The notes: generated by a model from the sequence alone, not told the origin. DNA of 64,000 nt from Pseudopelagicola sp. (GCA_026195905.1 JAPHRE010000021.1:1-64000); one strand, 5' to 3'; counted from the first letter of the stretch, positions 17,724 through 25,767 are shown. Numbers and translations: made by a program.

Positions 17724-18130
17724 AGGCAAATGATCTACGACAGATGATGCAGGTTACGGATATGCGCTTTCGGGCGGAGCGGGATCAGTTTCGGGCAATA
17801 TGTGAGGAAGAAAAACGCCTTCGCAGGCTTCTTGAGGGTTTGGACAGACGCAAAGAAAAAGCGCGCAACGACCTTGCCGGGGACGCGTCGATGCGTTTGG
17901 TCGGAAAAGATATTTCATGGATGAATTGGGCGGATCAGCATCGAAGGCGGCTGACTGCGCAACTCGCGAATACATTGGCGCGCAAAGAGGGCGCTTTTGT
18001 GCGGTTTCAAGACGCCTATGGCAGGGATGCGGTTCTACGGCGGATGCTTGATCGGACAATGAGCGCCGATCACGCAGAGCAGGATCGGCAAGATGCCGAA
18101 CGCATCGAGGATGATATGATCCTGCGCTAG
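17720..18130 (+). CDS. Coiled-coil protein downstream of flhB, possibly FliJ-like
   Basis: I do not firmly recognise this 136-residue product. It is highly charged and predicted almost entirely helical ('MRFRAERDQFRAICEEEKRLRRLLEGLDRRKEKAR'), without signal peptide or membrane helix. FliJ proteins are small cytoplasmic coiled coils that link FliI, FliH and FlhA, and no other FliJ candidate is visible in the locus. The ATGA overlap with flhB makes co-expression with the export apparatus certain in design. The FliJ assignment is inference from size, charge and position. The 18131-18137 gap is convergent with the second fliL. Confidence 0.6.
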   Translation: MKANDLRQMMQVTDMRFRAERDQFRAICEEEKRLRRLLEGLDRRKEKARNDLAGDASMRLVGKDISWMNWADQHRRRLTAQLANTLARKEGAFVRFQDAYGRDAVLRRMLDRTMSADHAEQDRQDAERIEDDMILR

Positions 18131-18137
18131 GCTTGGA

Positions 18138-18638
18138 TCAGACTTCCTGTCGCGCGATATCAATAATGAGGACGTCGGATACGCTCATGCCGATTATCTT
18201 GTGGGCGGTTTCCCGCAGTGCTTGGCGAAGAACGTCGAGGTTGGACGAATTGGTAAAGGCGCCCTGAAACCCGCCCATGTTGGCGTGGTCGAACATGGTC
18301 TGAAGAAAAGCGTCTCGCAGCTTGGGTTCAACCGCAAAAATATGTTCGCGCTCTCCCAAGGCAACCTCAAGGCTAAGGGACAAAAGCACGATGGAGGTTA
18401 CTTTGCTTTCGGCCAGAACAGGCACAACGAACTGGTTGTTAAGTTTAACGTATTCCTTGTCCGCTGAGGCGGCCTCGGTGGTGTCCGGGGCGGATTGCAC
18501 GAGGTCTTTGGATTGTGTGTCACAGTCGCAGGCACATTCGTCGGCTTCGTTTGACACATCAGGGCGTAGCACAAGGCCGGCGCCAATACCTGCACCTGTT
18601 GCAAGCAGAACGAGGAAAATGGGGAGTAACTTTTTCAT
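18138..18638 (-). CDS. FliL-family protein (second copy)
   Basis: The 166-residue product has an N-terminal membrane helix ('LLPIFLVLLATGAGIGAGLVL') and a short linker with a cysteine cluster ('ADECACDCD'). The periplasmic domain 'YVKLNNQFVVPVLAESKVTSIVLLSLSLEV' continues to 'EPKLRDAFLQTMFDHANMGGFQGAF' and ends 'MSVSDVLIIDIARQEV'. I know this sequence type as the FliL-family protein of Roseobacter flagellar loci. It shares only the overall layout with the fliL at 8.4 kb. It is the last gene of the long flgB-to-flgH minus-strand operon, 11 bases after flgH. A divided role at the stator is possible but not shown by sequence. Confidence 0.78.
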   Translation of the reverse strand: MKKLLPIFLVLLATGAGIGAGLVLRPDVSNEADECACDCDTQSKDLVQSAPDTTEAASADKEYVKLNNQFVVPVLAESKVTSIVLLSLSLEVALGEREHIFAVEPKLRDAFLQTMFDHANMGGFQGAFTNSSNLDVLRQALRETAHKIIGMSVSDVLIIDIARQEV

Positions 18639-18649
18639 CCTGGCATCTC

Positions 18650-19375
18650 TTAGAAAGGAAGAATCGCATCGAGAATCTGAAGCCCGTAGCGCGGTTGTTG
18701 GACATCTGAGATATGTCCGCGCCCGCCGTAGGACACTCTTGCAGAGGCGATCTTGTCATAGGTGATTTCATTCTGGCGTGAGATGTCTTGCGGGCGCACG
18801 TAACCAGATACCAGAAGCTCTCGCATTTCGTAGTTAACCCGGAGTTCCTGTGATCCCTTGATGGAGAGAACCCCGTTGGGCAGAACATCAACGACCGTTG
18901 CCGCAACGCGCAGCATCAGTTTTTCACTCCGGCTTACGGATCCGTCACCGCCGGATTGACTTGATGAACCGATAGACACAGCTTCGGACATGGTTGCGCC
19001 GTCCGGTAATTTTTCATCAATTCTCTGCGGCACACCGAACAAGTTTGGGACGTTGAGCGACTCGGATCCGTTGCGTGACCGGGAGGTCTGGTTTGAAATC
19101 TCGGCTTCTTCGTCAATTTCAAGAACGACCGTGACAATGTCCCCCTGTTTCATGGCGCGTCTGTCGCCGAGTAGGGATTCTTGATCCCCCGTCCAGAGAG
19201 AGGATGCCTTGACCGGATGTTTTAGGTGGACGGTTTGCGGCATGGGAGGATTCATCATCACATAGTGTTCGGCGCTATTTTCGACCGGGGAAAATTCAGG
19301 CGGTTGGCCGATGTGATCCATACGCGCACAGGCAGTGACCGAGGTTAAGACACCAAGACAGATCAGAAACCGCAT
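18650..19375 (-). CDS. flgH: Flagellar L-ring lipoprotein FlgH
   Basis: FlgH forms the outer-membrane L-ring. The 241-residue protein has a lipoprotein signal with lipobox 'SVTAC', then the family blocks 'ASSLWTGDQESLLGDRRAMKQGDIVTVVLEIDEEAEISNQTSRSRNGSE' and 'LPNGVLSIKGSQELRVNYEMRELLVSGYVRPQDI'. It ends 'SYGGRGHISDVQQPRYGLQILDAILPF', typical of the family. It lies between flgA and the second fliL in the same operon, with an 11-base gap on each side. Confidence 0.95.
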   Translation of the reverse strand: MRFLICLGVLTSVTACARMDHIGQPPEFSPVENSAEHYVMMNPPMPQTVHLKHPVKASSLWTGDQESLLGDRRAMKQGDIVTVVLEIDEEAEISNQTSRSRNGSESLNVPNLFGVPQRIDEKLPDGATMSEAVSIGSSSQSGGDGSVSRSEKLMLRVAATVVDVLPNGVLSIKGSQELRVNYEMRELLVSGYVRPQDISRQNEITYDKIASARVSYGGRGHISDVQQPRYGLQILDAILPF

Positions 19376-19386
19376 GTTTTTCTCCT

Positions 19387-19815
19387 TTATTGGGCGACGA
19401 GCACAGAGCCGTCAGCCATTGCGAGGCCCGTGAGGGTCGTTCGGGAATCCAGATTCATGACATTGACCGATTCGCCGATGGCGGCGCGGTCGAGGGCGCG
19501 GCCCTCTGTTGAGATCACCAGCCCTTTGCGGGCAAAATGCACGGTCACAACGGCGTTTCGCTCAATGACGGCGGGCATACGCAGGTTGTGGGGGCCAAGC
19601 GGTCGTCCCGGATAGATCAGGGTCTTTGCTTCGAGGCCGATTACCTCTTCGGGCATTGAGTAGCCGTTTGGTATGCTGGACGATGTGATCAGGATATCCA
19701 CGGAGGAAACCGTGCTGCGTGGTCGGATCAGATGCTTGGCGATGACAGTGTCCGCCCATGCCGCAGCCGAAGGAAGCCATACGATCACGCATAGGAACAC
19801 GGCGAAGCGACCCAT
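19387..19815 (-). CDS. flgA: P-ring assembly chaperone FlgA
   Basis: FlgA is the periplasmic chaperone for FlgI. The 142-residue product has a signal peptide ('FAVFLCVIVWLPSAAAWA') and an SAF-type domain with 'AKTLIYPGRPLGPHNLRMPAVIERNAVVTVHFARKGLVISTEGRALDRAAIGESVNVMN'. The C-terminal 'SRTTLTGLAMADGSVLV' is typical. The ORF track extends 69 bases into flgG; I chose the ATG at 19815 because it immediately follows the flgG stop and begins the signal peptide. It lies between flgG and flgH. Confidence 0.92.
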   Translation of the reverse strand: MGRFAVFLCVIVWLPSAAAWADTVIAKHLIRPRSTVSSVDILITSSSIPNGYSMPEEVIGLEAKTLIYPGRPLGPHNLRMPAVIERNAVVTVHFARKGLVISTEGRALDRAAIGESVNVMNLDSRTTLTGLAMADGSVLVAQ

Positions 19816-19816
19816 C

Positions 19817-20602
19817 TCAGCGCACCTGAGTTGTGGATGCGAGCATCTGGTCAGCCGCAGAGATAATCTTGGCATTGAGCTCATAGCCGCGCTGGGCTTC
19901 GATCAATTCAGTGATTTCACGAACCGCATCGACCGAGCTATCTTCGAGATATCCTTGGCGAAGTGTGCCGACGCCCTCCTCTCCGGGCGCGTTGACAAGG
20001 GGCGCGCCAGAGGCTTCTGTTTCTAGGAACAAGTTGTTGCCGACGGCCTCAAGCCCCTTGGCATTTGAGAAAGTGGCGAGGGTAAATTGCCCAAGAAGAG
20101 AGGCCTCGACGGAGTCGTCAAAATAGCCATAGACTTCGCCTTCGGCATTGATTGAAATACTGCGTGTGTCGGTGGGGATGGTGACTTCCGGGACAACGGC
20201 AAAGCCGTCGGACGTCACGATTAGACCCTCGGCATTACGTTTCAACGCTCCATCGCGCGTATAGGCAGATTGGCCGTTGGGCATCGTAATTTCAAGGTAT
20301 CCACGCCCGTCAATAGCGACATCCAGGTCGCCGCCAGTCTGCGATAGCGCACCTTGCGAGAGGTGAATCGAGACGGCCGCCGGACGGACCCCGAGGCCGA
20401 GTTGAACACCCGTCGGAAGCACAGTGCCATCCGCCGCGTTGACGGTGCCGGGGCGAGAAACCTGTTGGTAATGCAGGTCGGAGAATTCTGCCCGACGGGC
20501 GTTGTAGCCGGTTGTCGACATATTCGCGAGGTTGTTGGAAATGGTTTCAACGCGCAATTGTTGGGCGCTCATTCCGGTTGCTGCGATTTTGAGGGCACGC
20601 AT
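19817..20602 (-). CDS. flgG: Distal rod protein FlgG
   Basis: FlgG forms the distal rod. The 261-residue product begins 'RALKIAATGMSAQQLRVETISNNLANMSTTGYNARRAEFSDLHYQQ', the canonical FlgG N-terminus, includes 'GDLDVAIDGRGYLEITMPNGQSAYTRDGALKRNAEGLIVTSDG' and ends 'VREITELIEAQRGYELNAKIISAADQMLASTTQVR'. Length is exactly that of the family. It follows flgF by 14 bases and is followed by flgA after one base. Confidence 0.97.
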   Translation of the reverse strand: MRALKIAATGMSAQQLRVETISNNLANMSTTGYNARRAEFSDLHYQQVSRPGTVNAADGTVLPTGVQLGLGVRPAAVSIHLSQGALSQTGGDLDVAIDGRGYLEITMPNGQSAYTRDGALKRNAEGLIVTSDGFAVVPEVTIPTDTRSISINAEGEVYGYFDDSVEASLLGQFTLATFSNAKGLEAVGNNLFLETEASGAPLVNAPGEEGVGTLRQGYLEDSSVDAVREITELIEAQRGYELNAKIISAADQMLASTTQVR

Positions 20603-20616
20603 TCTAGGCCTCCTTC

Positions 20617-21330
20617 TTAGCGGATCAGGGTTTGAACGGCGCTTTTTACGCGCTCGTTCTCGGCGTCAAGAAAGCTCTGGCCCATCTCGTAGGCGCGCTG
20701 AACCTCGACCATACGGGTGAGTTGACTGACGGGATCGACGTTTGAGTCTTCAAGAAAACCCTGAAGCACTTTGCTATCGGCACGGGCCTCAATCGGGGCA
20801 TCTGCCTTAAAAAGAACGCCATTCTCACGGCGGAGTTGCACTGGGTCTTCGACATCGAAAATACCTATGATGCCAAGCGGTTTGCCTCCGGTGCTTAGTG
20901 TGCCATCGGCGGAAAAGGCGAGGTCAGTGGCATCCGGTGGAATAAAGATTGGCCCTTCGTTTGCATCAAGGACGGGCCAGCCATCGTTGGTCACAAGGGT
21001 TCCATCGGCATCCGAAGAAAAGTTTCCCGACCGGGTCAGGCGATTTCCATCCCCGGTTTGCACCAAGAAAAACCCGTCTCCTTCGATGGCAAGGTCAAGC
21101 CGCCCTCCAGTCGGGACGAGCGCGCCTTGCTTCATGGAACTATGTTGAACATTTCCAAGCGCCATAGACACAGATGAGCCCGCTTTTGTAGATTTGACGA
21201 ACTCGGAAAAGACGAGTCCTTCCTCGCGAAAGCCAGAGGTCGAGGTGTTGGCGATATTGTTGGCAATGACGGACATTTCGCGCAGAAGTCCGGTTTGCCT
21301 TGTGAGGGCGACATATCCCGTATTGTCCAT
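20617..21330 (-). CDS. flgF: Proximal rod protein FlgF
   Basis: FlgF is a rod subunit related to FlgG. The 237-residue product begins 'DNTGYVALTRQTGLLREMSVIANNIANTSTSGFREEG', has the core block 'GRLDLAIEGDGFFLVQTGDGNRLTRSGNFSSDADGTLVT' and ends 'QLTRMVEVQRAYEMGQSFLDAENERVKSAVQTLIR'. It starts one base after the fliQ stop and precedes flgG in the same operon. Confidence 0.96.
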   Translation of the reverse strand: MDNTGYVALTRQTGLLREMSVIANNIANTSTSGFREEGLVFSEFVKSTKAGSSVSMALGNVQHSSMKQGALVPTGGRLDLAIEGDGFFLVQTGDGNRLTRSGNFSSDADGTLVTNDGWPVLDANEGPIFIPPDATDLAFSADGTLSTGGKPLGIIGIFDVEDPVQLRRENGVLFKADAPIEARADSKVLQGFLEDSNVDPVSQLTRMVEVQRAYEMGQSFLDAENERVKSAVQTLIR

Positions 21331-21331
21331 G

Positions 21332-21601
21332 TTAGCCTCCTGCGATCATTGGAATGAGGTGCGCCTGAAACAGGCTTACGAGCGTGTTGGCCATGAACCC
21401 CATCGAGGCCCAGAAGACGACGACGATGGCCAAGAGTTTGGGGACGAACGTCAGGGTCATTTCCTGAATTGAGGTCAGCGCCTGAAACAGGCCAACCGTC
21501 ACACCAGCTATGAGGGCGACCGTCAGGATCGGTGCCGAAATCTTAACCGCCACCCAGAGCGCCTGACGTAACGTGTCATAGAAGATGACTTCGTCGAGCA
21601 T
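21332..21601 (-). CDS. fliQ: Flagellar export gate protein FliQ
   Basis: FliQ is the small two-helix subunit of the export gate. The real product is 89 residues from the ATG at 21601 ('MLDEVIFYDTLRQALWVAVKISAPILTVALIAGVTVGLFQALTS'); the long ORF in the track reads in from other genes. Two membrane helices flank the conserved 'QALTSIQEMTLTFVPKL' segment. The start overlaps the fliE stop by one base. It is separated from fliP and fliR, which lie in two other operons of this locus. Confidence 0.95.
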   Translation of the reverse strand: MLDEVIFYDTLRQALWVAVKISAPILTVALIAGVTVGLFQALTSIQEMTLTFVPKLLAIVVVFWASMGFMANTLVSLFQAHLIPMIAGG

Positions 21602-21891
21602 TAGATCGGCATCCTGAGGATTTCCTGATACGCTTCTACGACCTTGTTGCGCACTGTGACCGCCGTTTCGACGGCAAGTTCTGCCTGAGTTAGAGCCTGT
21701 ACCAAGCTGTGAGGGTCGGCGTCCCCTGTCATGGATGCGATCGAAACTTTCTCGGCTTGTGCCAGGGTATCCTGGAACGAGGTCGCAGCGGAGCGGATCG
21801 TTTCTGCGACACCGGCAGTGCCTTCTGTGGGTTGCGTGGCAGGGCGGAGAGCCTGATAGCCTTGAGCGGCGAGATTGGTCGGAAATTGCAT
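21601..21891 (-). CDS. fliE: MS-ring/rod junction protein FliE
   Basis: FliE joins the MS-ring to the rod and is exported first. The 96-residue protein has the characteristic 'SFQDTLAQAEKVSIASMTGDADPHSLVQALTQAELAVETAVTVRNKVVEAYQEILRMPI' C-terminal region. Size matches the family. It lies 11 bases downstream of flgC and overlaps fliQ by one base. Confidence 0.95.
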   Translation of the reverse strand: MQFPTNLAAQGYQALRPATQPTEGTAGVAETIRSAATSFQDTLAQAEKVSIASMTGDADPHSLVQALTQAELAVETAVTVRNKVVEAYQEILRMPI

Positions 21892-21902
21892 GTTGAGAGT
21901 CC

Positions 21903-22286
21903 TTACTGGCGGAGAAGTTCCATGAGGGCGGACGACATCTGTCGGGATTGGTCGAACATTTTGAGATTGGCCTCATAGCTGCGTTGCGCCTCGCGGGCGT
22001 CGGTGATCTCGACCAAGAGATCGACATTGGAGCCGGAGAAATGCCCGGTCGCGTCGGCCAAGGGATGATTCGGGTCGAAAACCTTGTGGAGGGCACCTTG
22101 CGAAAGTTTGACCGGCCCGGCCTCTACGGCACCGCTTCCCAAGGCGACGGATTGGAACGAAACCGTCTTGCGGCGGTATCCGGGCGTATCCGCATTGGCG
22201 ATATTTTCTGACACGTGCCGCAGGCGCTTGGCTTGTGCCCGCAGGCCGCTGGTGCTCAGGTCGAGAGCAGAAGAGAAATCACTCAT
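21903..22286 (-). CDS. flgC: Proximal rod protein FlgC
   Basis: FlgC is a proximal rod subunit. The 127-residue product carries the rod signature 'ALDLSTSGLRAQAKRLRHVSENIANADTPGYRRKTVSF' and the C-terminal 'VDLLVEITDAREAQRSYEANLKMFDQSRQMSSALMELLRQ'. It follows flgB by 15 bases and precedes fliE, the usual flgB-flgC-fliE order. Confidence 0.96.
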   Translation of the reverse strand: MSDFSSALDLSTSGLRAQAKRLRHVSENIANADTPGYRRKTVSFQSVALGSGAVEAGPVKLSQGALHKVFDPNHPLADATGHFSGSNVDLLVEITDAREAQRSYEANLKMFDQSRQMSSALMELLRQ

Positions 22287-22301
22287 GACACAGCTTTCTT
22301 A

Positions 22302-22685
22302 TTAACGGCGCCCAAGGCTTGAGCGCAGGATTGTTAGGGATGATTTGTAGATGGCGAGGGCGCGATTGTGTTGTTTGCGGACCGACACGGCCCGCATCAT
22401 CTCTTCCTCAAGTGAGACAGTGTTGCCATTGGGCGCACTTTCGACGTTTGCCTGAACCTCGCGTACCGTGATGGGCGCGTGCGACCCTATGTGACCCGCG
22501 CGCGTTGATCGCATCGCCGTTTGGTGGGGGCGATGGGCAACGAGGTCTGAAAAAGGGGTAATGTCACGTGCGGCATAGCCGGGCGTATCGGCATTGGCCA
22601 TGTTGGCGGCAACGACTTCCTGTCGTTGTGCGGCATGGCGTGCCATAGCTTGAGATAATTGAAATATCTCTAGATTCTGAAACAT
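22302..22685 (-). CDS. flgB: Proximal rod protein FlgB
   Basis: FlgB is the other proximal rod subunit. From the ATG at 22685 the product is 127 residues: 'FQNLEIFQLSQAMARHAAQRQEVVAANMANADTPGYAARDITPF' through 'EEEMMRAVSVRKQHNRALAIYKSSLTILRSSLGRR'. The track ORF adds eight residues; I prefer the internal ATG because family members start with the 'LEIF' helix. It heads the minus-strand operon flgB-flgC-fliE-fliQ-flgF-flgG-flgA-flgH-fliL2 and is divergent from fliI across about 100 bases. Confidence 0.93.
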   Translation of the reverse strand: MFQNLEIFQLSQAMARHAAQRQEVVAANMANADTPGYAARDITPFSDLVAHRPHQTAMRSTRAGHIGSHAPITVREVQANVESAPNGNTVSLEEEMMRAVSVRKQHNRALAIYKSSLTILRSSLGRR

Positions 22686-22708
22686 TCGGGCTTCTCCCTC
22701 GAACGGCA

Positions 22709-22723
22709 TAAATCAAGGCTTAA
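22709..22723. promoter_or_regulatory. Candidate CtrA box in the flgB/fliI divergent promoter
   Basis: On the plus strand TAAA-TCAAGGC-TTAA lies 24 bases upstream of the flgB ATG and about 60 bases upstream of fliI. It fits TTAA-N7-TTAA with one mismatch and the exact seven-base spacer. It is weaker than the fliF/fliL site and close to flgB, so it might instead be part of the core promoter. Confidence 0.4.
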
Positions 22724-22784
22724 CCCTGATTCCTTTAGAAATTGTTTTCATGGACCGAAGACATCCCTAGGAGGAATCAAACCT

Positions 22785-24113
22785 ATGAAAACCGGATTGG
22801 CAGCGCTTGGCGCTGAATTGTCGGGTCTTCGACATACCTATGATCTTGGCCGGGTGAGTGCGGTCGAAGGCAATATGGTGCGCGTTGCCGGGTTGCGGGG
22901 TGCTGCGCGGGTCGGGGATCAGGCGATCCTGACGAAAATGAACGGTGATACCCTTTTTGCCGAGGTTGTTCAGCTTCACGGAGATGATATTTCGGTTTTG
23001 CCCGATGATGTGCTTGATGGGGTGTCCATAGGGAATACGGTGCGGCTTATGCCGCTGGTCGGTATTGCGCCGGGTCCGGCTTGGATCGGGCGCGTGGTGG
23101 ATGCGGATGGACGGCCTCTCGACGGTCAGCCGCTTATGCGTGGCGGCGAAATGCGCCCCATCAAGGCCTCCCCGCCACCTGCTGCATCGCGCCGCCCCCT
23201 TGGGGCGCGGCTTGAGTCGGGGCTATCGGTCTTCAATACGATGCTTCCGATCGTTCGAGGACAGCGGATCGGTTTGTTCGCGGGATCCGGCGTGGGGAAA
23301 TCGACCCTCCTATCCGATCTGGCGCGGGGCATGGCCGCAGACATTGTCGTATTGGCTCTTGTTGGGGAGCGGGGCCGCGAACTGCGCGAGTTTGTCGAGG
23401 AAAGCCTCGGAGCGGAGGGCATGCAGCGCGCGATTGTTGTGGCCGCAACATCGGATCAATCACCGACCCAACGGCGGCGTTGTCTTTGGACGGCGATGAC
23501 GGTTGCGGAGTATTTTCGGGATCAGGGCGCTCAGGTGCTTTTCTTGGCCGATTCCGTGACGCGCTTTGCCGAGGCTCATAGAGAGGTTGCCGTGGCCAGC
23601 GGCGAGATGCCTGCCTTGCGTGGGTATCCTGCGTCAACGGCACATACCATTACGTCGCTTTGTGAACGTGCGGGTCCAGGGTGTCTAAATCAGGGCGATA
23701 TTACCGCGATCTTTACCGTGCTGGTGGCCGGTTCTGATCTTGAGGGGCCGATTGCTGACATACTGAGAGGTGTGCTTGACGGTCATGTGGTGATGGATCG
23801 GCACATAGCAGAGCGTGGTAGGTTTCCGGCTATCGACCTTACGAAGTCAGTTTCACGAAGCCTCCCCTCTGCCGCCACGTCAGAGCAAAATGCGATCATC
23901 GCCGCGATACGTCGCTTGATTGCGAAATACGAACAGTCGGAGATGATGGTAAAAGCGGGTCTCTATAAGGAAGGAACCGATCCTGACCTCGACCAAGCGT
24001 TGCTGATTTGGCCGGAGCTCGAGCGTTTCTGGACGACAAAAAGCGATTCAGTGGAGGCAAGTTTTTCCAGATTATCGCTTATGCTGCGCCGCTGTGGGGC
24101 TTCTGTGTCATGA
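22785..24113 (+). CDS. fliI: Flagellum-specific ATPase FliI
   Basis: FliI is the hexameric ATPase of the flagellar export apparatus. The 442-residue protein has the Walker A motif in 'RIGLFAGSGVGKSTLLSDLARG', the Walker B region 'QVLFLADSVTRFAEAHREVA', the 'GYPASTAHTITSLCERAG' segment, and 'FTVLVAGSDLEGPIADILRGVLDGHVVMDRHIAERGRFPAIDL', all standard for the family. A strong GGAGGAAT site precedes the ATG. It is monocistronic here, divergent from flgB, and converges on the DUF1217 gene. Confidence 0.96.
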   Translation: MKTGLAALGAELSGLRHTYDLGRVSAVEGNMVRVAGLRGAARVGDQAILTKMNGDTLFAEVVQLHGDDISVLPDDVLDGVSIGNTVRLMPLVGIAPGPAWIGRVVDADGRPLDGQPLMRGGEMRPIKASPPPAASRRPLGARLESGLSVFNTMLPIVRGQRIGLFAGSGVGKSTLLSDLARGMAADIVVLALVGERGRELREFVEESLGAEGMQRAIVVAATSDQSPTQRRRCLWTAMTVAEYFRDQGAQVLFLADSVTRFAEAHREVAVASGEMPALRGYPASTAHTITSLCERAGPGCLNQGDITAIFTVLVAGSDLEGPIADILRGVLDGHVVMDRHIAERGRFPAIDLTKSVSRSLPSAATSEQNAIIAAIRRLIAKYEQSEMMVKAGLYKEGTDPDLDQALLIWPELERFWTTKSDSVEASFSRLSLMLRRCGASVS

Positions 24114-24134
24114 AGCAAGGTTGAGAGGGTCGGA

Positions 24135-24926
24135 CTAACCGCCCTGTAGCAATGTCAGGGCGATCTGAGCAGAAGAGGTCGAGGCGCTGTTTGAGATTTG
24201 GGACATGAGAAGATACCTCTCGATGAGGGAGGCGACATTTTCTGGATCGGTAAACTGATCGACCTCCCCATTGCCCATGAAGGAGGATGTTTTATCGCGA
24301 AAGACCTCTAGCTGTTGGTCAATGTCGAGTTGGCCAAAACCTGTCGGTAGGCCAAGTGCGGTTTCGAATACCTCGCGAAGAGGCCCATCCCCCATCACGA
24401 GATACCATTTAGCATCGTCTGAAAGATCTTTCTGAGCGATCTTGGCCAATTCACGTTCGGCATTAAGCGCGAGCCGCATGGAATCATCCTGCTGCCCAAC
24501 GGAGACCTCAAAGCTGCGCGTTTGATAGGCCTCTACGATTTTGTCGCCAAAGTCCGAAATCTTCGTGCGCGGGGTATCAAAATCGCCAAAGCCAAAGGCC
24601 GCGGAAAGCTCTTTGTAGCGACTATCCGTCATTCTATTGGCGAGGCTGTCTTCTGCGAGAGTCCCCTCTTCAAGAACCTTTCGCACAAAAAACTGGCTAT
24701 CAATATCGGCCGATAAGCCGAAAGCGCCAAGGGCGACCTTGAGAAGACGATGGTCCGAAACAAGGTCTTCGGCGCTTGATATGTTGCCGATGTTGTCCTT
24801 GAAATAGTCCGTGTCGCGGTTCAGTTGCGGAGAGGCTTTGAAGGCTGTTTCCTGACTATCCTGTGTGCGCTTTAGAAATGCCCATCCAGCAAGGCCGCCC
24901 ATAGGCAAGATTGGCTGGAAACTCAT
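24135..24926 (-). CDS. DUF1217-family flagellar locus protein
   Basis: The 263-residue product matches the DUF1217 pattern: 'WAFLKRTQDSQETAFKASPQLNRDTDYFKDNIGNISSAEDLVSDHRLLKVALGAFGLSADI' followed by 'FVRKVLEEGTLAEDSLANRMTDSRYKELSAAFGFG'. Proteins of this family sit in flagellar clusters of Rhodobacterales and Rhizobiales, but their role is not established. No signal peptide or membrane helix is visible; the sequence is acidic and helical. Its start overlaps the flbT stop by four bases, so it is co-expressed with flagellin-control genes. Confidence 0.8.
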   Translation of the reverse strand: MSFQPILPMGGLAGWAFLKRTQDSQETAFKASPQLNRDTDYFKDNIGNISSAEDLVSDHRLLKVALGAFGLSADIDSQFFVRKVLEEGTLAEDSLANRMTDSRYKELSAAFGFGDFDTPRTKISDFGDKIVEAYQTRSFEVSVGQQDDSMRLALNAERELAKIAQKDLSDDAKWYLVMGDGPLREVFETALGLPTGFGQLDIDQQLEVFRDKTSSFMGNGEVDQFTDPENVASLIERYLLMSQISNSASTSSAQIALTLLQGG

Positions 24927-25327
24927 TTGGAGTGCACGGCCAAAAGCCGACTTTCGCGTGGAATCAGGGCGCGCAGAGCTTTCATTGCATGATAGTAGCG
25001 CCCCTCAAGAATCGCGTCGGTGGCTGCTGTTAAGCGCGCGCGACTGTCATTGTCGGTCAGGATCCGGCTAAGCTCTTCAATGCGCCGAAGAAGCGGAAGG
25101 CGGCTTTCTTGCGGATCGGCATCCCCTGATAGGACAAGTTGTGTCGCATAGCAGATGCGCGTCACAGGCGTCGTCGCGTGCTCGGGATGGATAGCGTCGC
25201 GCAAACGCAGAATATTTGCGCTTGGCGAAACGATCGACAGTCTCGACCGTCGATCCCCATTCTCGATGATGGCTCCGTTGATCAAGACCCTCTCTTTGGG
25301 GCTTAGCTTAAGAACAAGACCGCTCAT
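24923..25327 (-). CDS. flbT: Flagellin synthesis regulator FlbT
   Basis: FlbT is a post-transcriptional regulator of flagellin mRNA in alphaproteobacteria, known in Caulobacter to act on the flagellin 5' leader. The 134-residue product shows 'LVLKLSPKERVLINGAIIENGDRRSRLSIVSPSANILRLRDAIHPEHATTPVTRICYATQLVLSGD', the clear family pattern. It overlaps flaF and the DUF1217 gene by four bases on each side. Flagellin is encoded just upstream in the same direction. Confidence 0.93.
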   Translation of the reverse strand: MSGLVLKLSPKERVLINGAIIENGDRRSRLSIVSPSANILRLRDAIHPEHATTPVTRICYATQLVLSGDADPQESRLPLLRRIEELSRILTDNDSRARLTAATDAILEGRYYHAMKALRALIPRESRLLAVHSK

Positions 25328-25698
25328 GCCAAAGTTCCTCCGCGCAGACCGCGTAGTACGGCCATGTTGATTTCGAGAAGCGGGCGCACAGATGCCTCGC
25401 CAGACAGAATTTTCTCGCTATGCGCTTGGGTAAATTCCGCCAGATAGAAAAGCTGTGCCCGCAGACTATCCGGCAATGCGTTGTCTGTATCGGCGACGTT
25501 GGTTGCAAAAAGCGTCCAAAGGCGGCGGTTCATGTGGACCGCCTGAACAAGGTCGGAAAACCCCGTGGCCCCCTTTCGCGAGGCATTGCGGAGCTGACGG
25601 GTAATGCGGGCAACGGCATCATATTCGACGCTACGCGACGCGCCGGTTCGCGCCGGTGAGGTCTTGTAGAGATCTTGCGCGAGTTGCTGGAAAGCCAT
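25324..25698 (-). CDS. flaF: Flagellin synthesis regulator FlaF
   Basis: FlaF is the partner of FlbT and promotes flagellin synthesis and secretion in alphaproteobacteria. The 124-residue product has 'SRSVEYDAVARITRQLRNASRKGATGFSDLVQAVHMNRRLWTLFATNVADTDNALPDSLRAQLFYLAEFTQAHSEKIL', diagnostic for the family. I chose the ATG at 25698 ('AFQQLAQDLY') over the listed start because an AGAAGGA site lies just upstream. It lies 70 bases downstream of flagellin, separated from it by a GC-rich hairpin. Confidence 0.92.
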   Translation of the reverse strand: MAFQQLAQDLYKTSPARTGASRSVEYDAVARITRQLRNASRKGATGFSDLVQAVHMNRRLWTLFATNVADTDNALPDSLRAQLFYLAEFTQAHSEKILSGEASVRPLLEINMAVLRGLRGGTLA

Positions 25699-25732
25699 TT
25701 TTGGTTCCTTCTTGACGCTCATATTGCAGGTA

Positions 25733-25757
25733 GACCGGGCGCGGTTTACGCCCGGTC
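25733..25757 (-). terminator. Hairpin between flagellin and flaF
   Basis: GACCGGGCG and CGCCCGGTC form a perfect 9-bp stem with a 7-base loop directly after the flagellin stop. No T-run follows in the transcribed (minus) direction, so it may act as a weak terminator or as a 3' stabiliser that lets flagellin mRNA accumulate above flaF-flbT. Confidence 0.6.
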
Positions 25758-25767
25758 CAGTGGTCTA

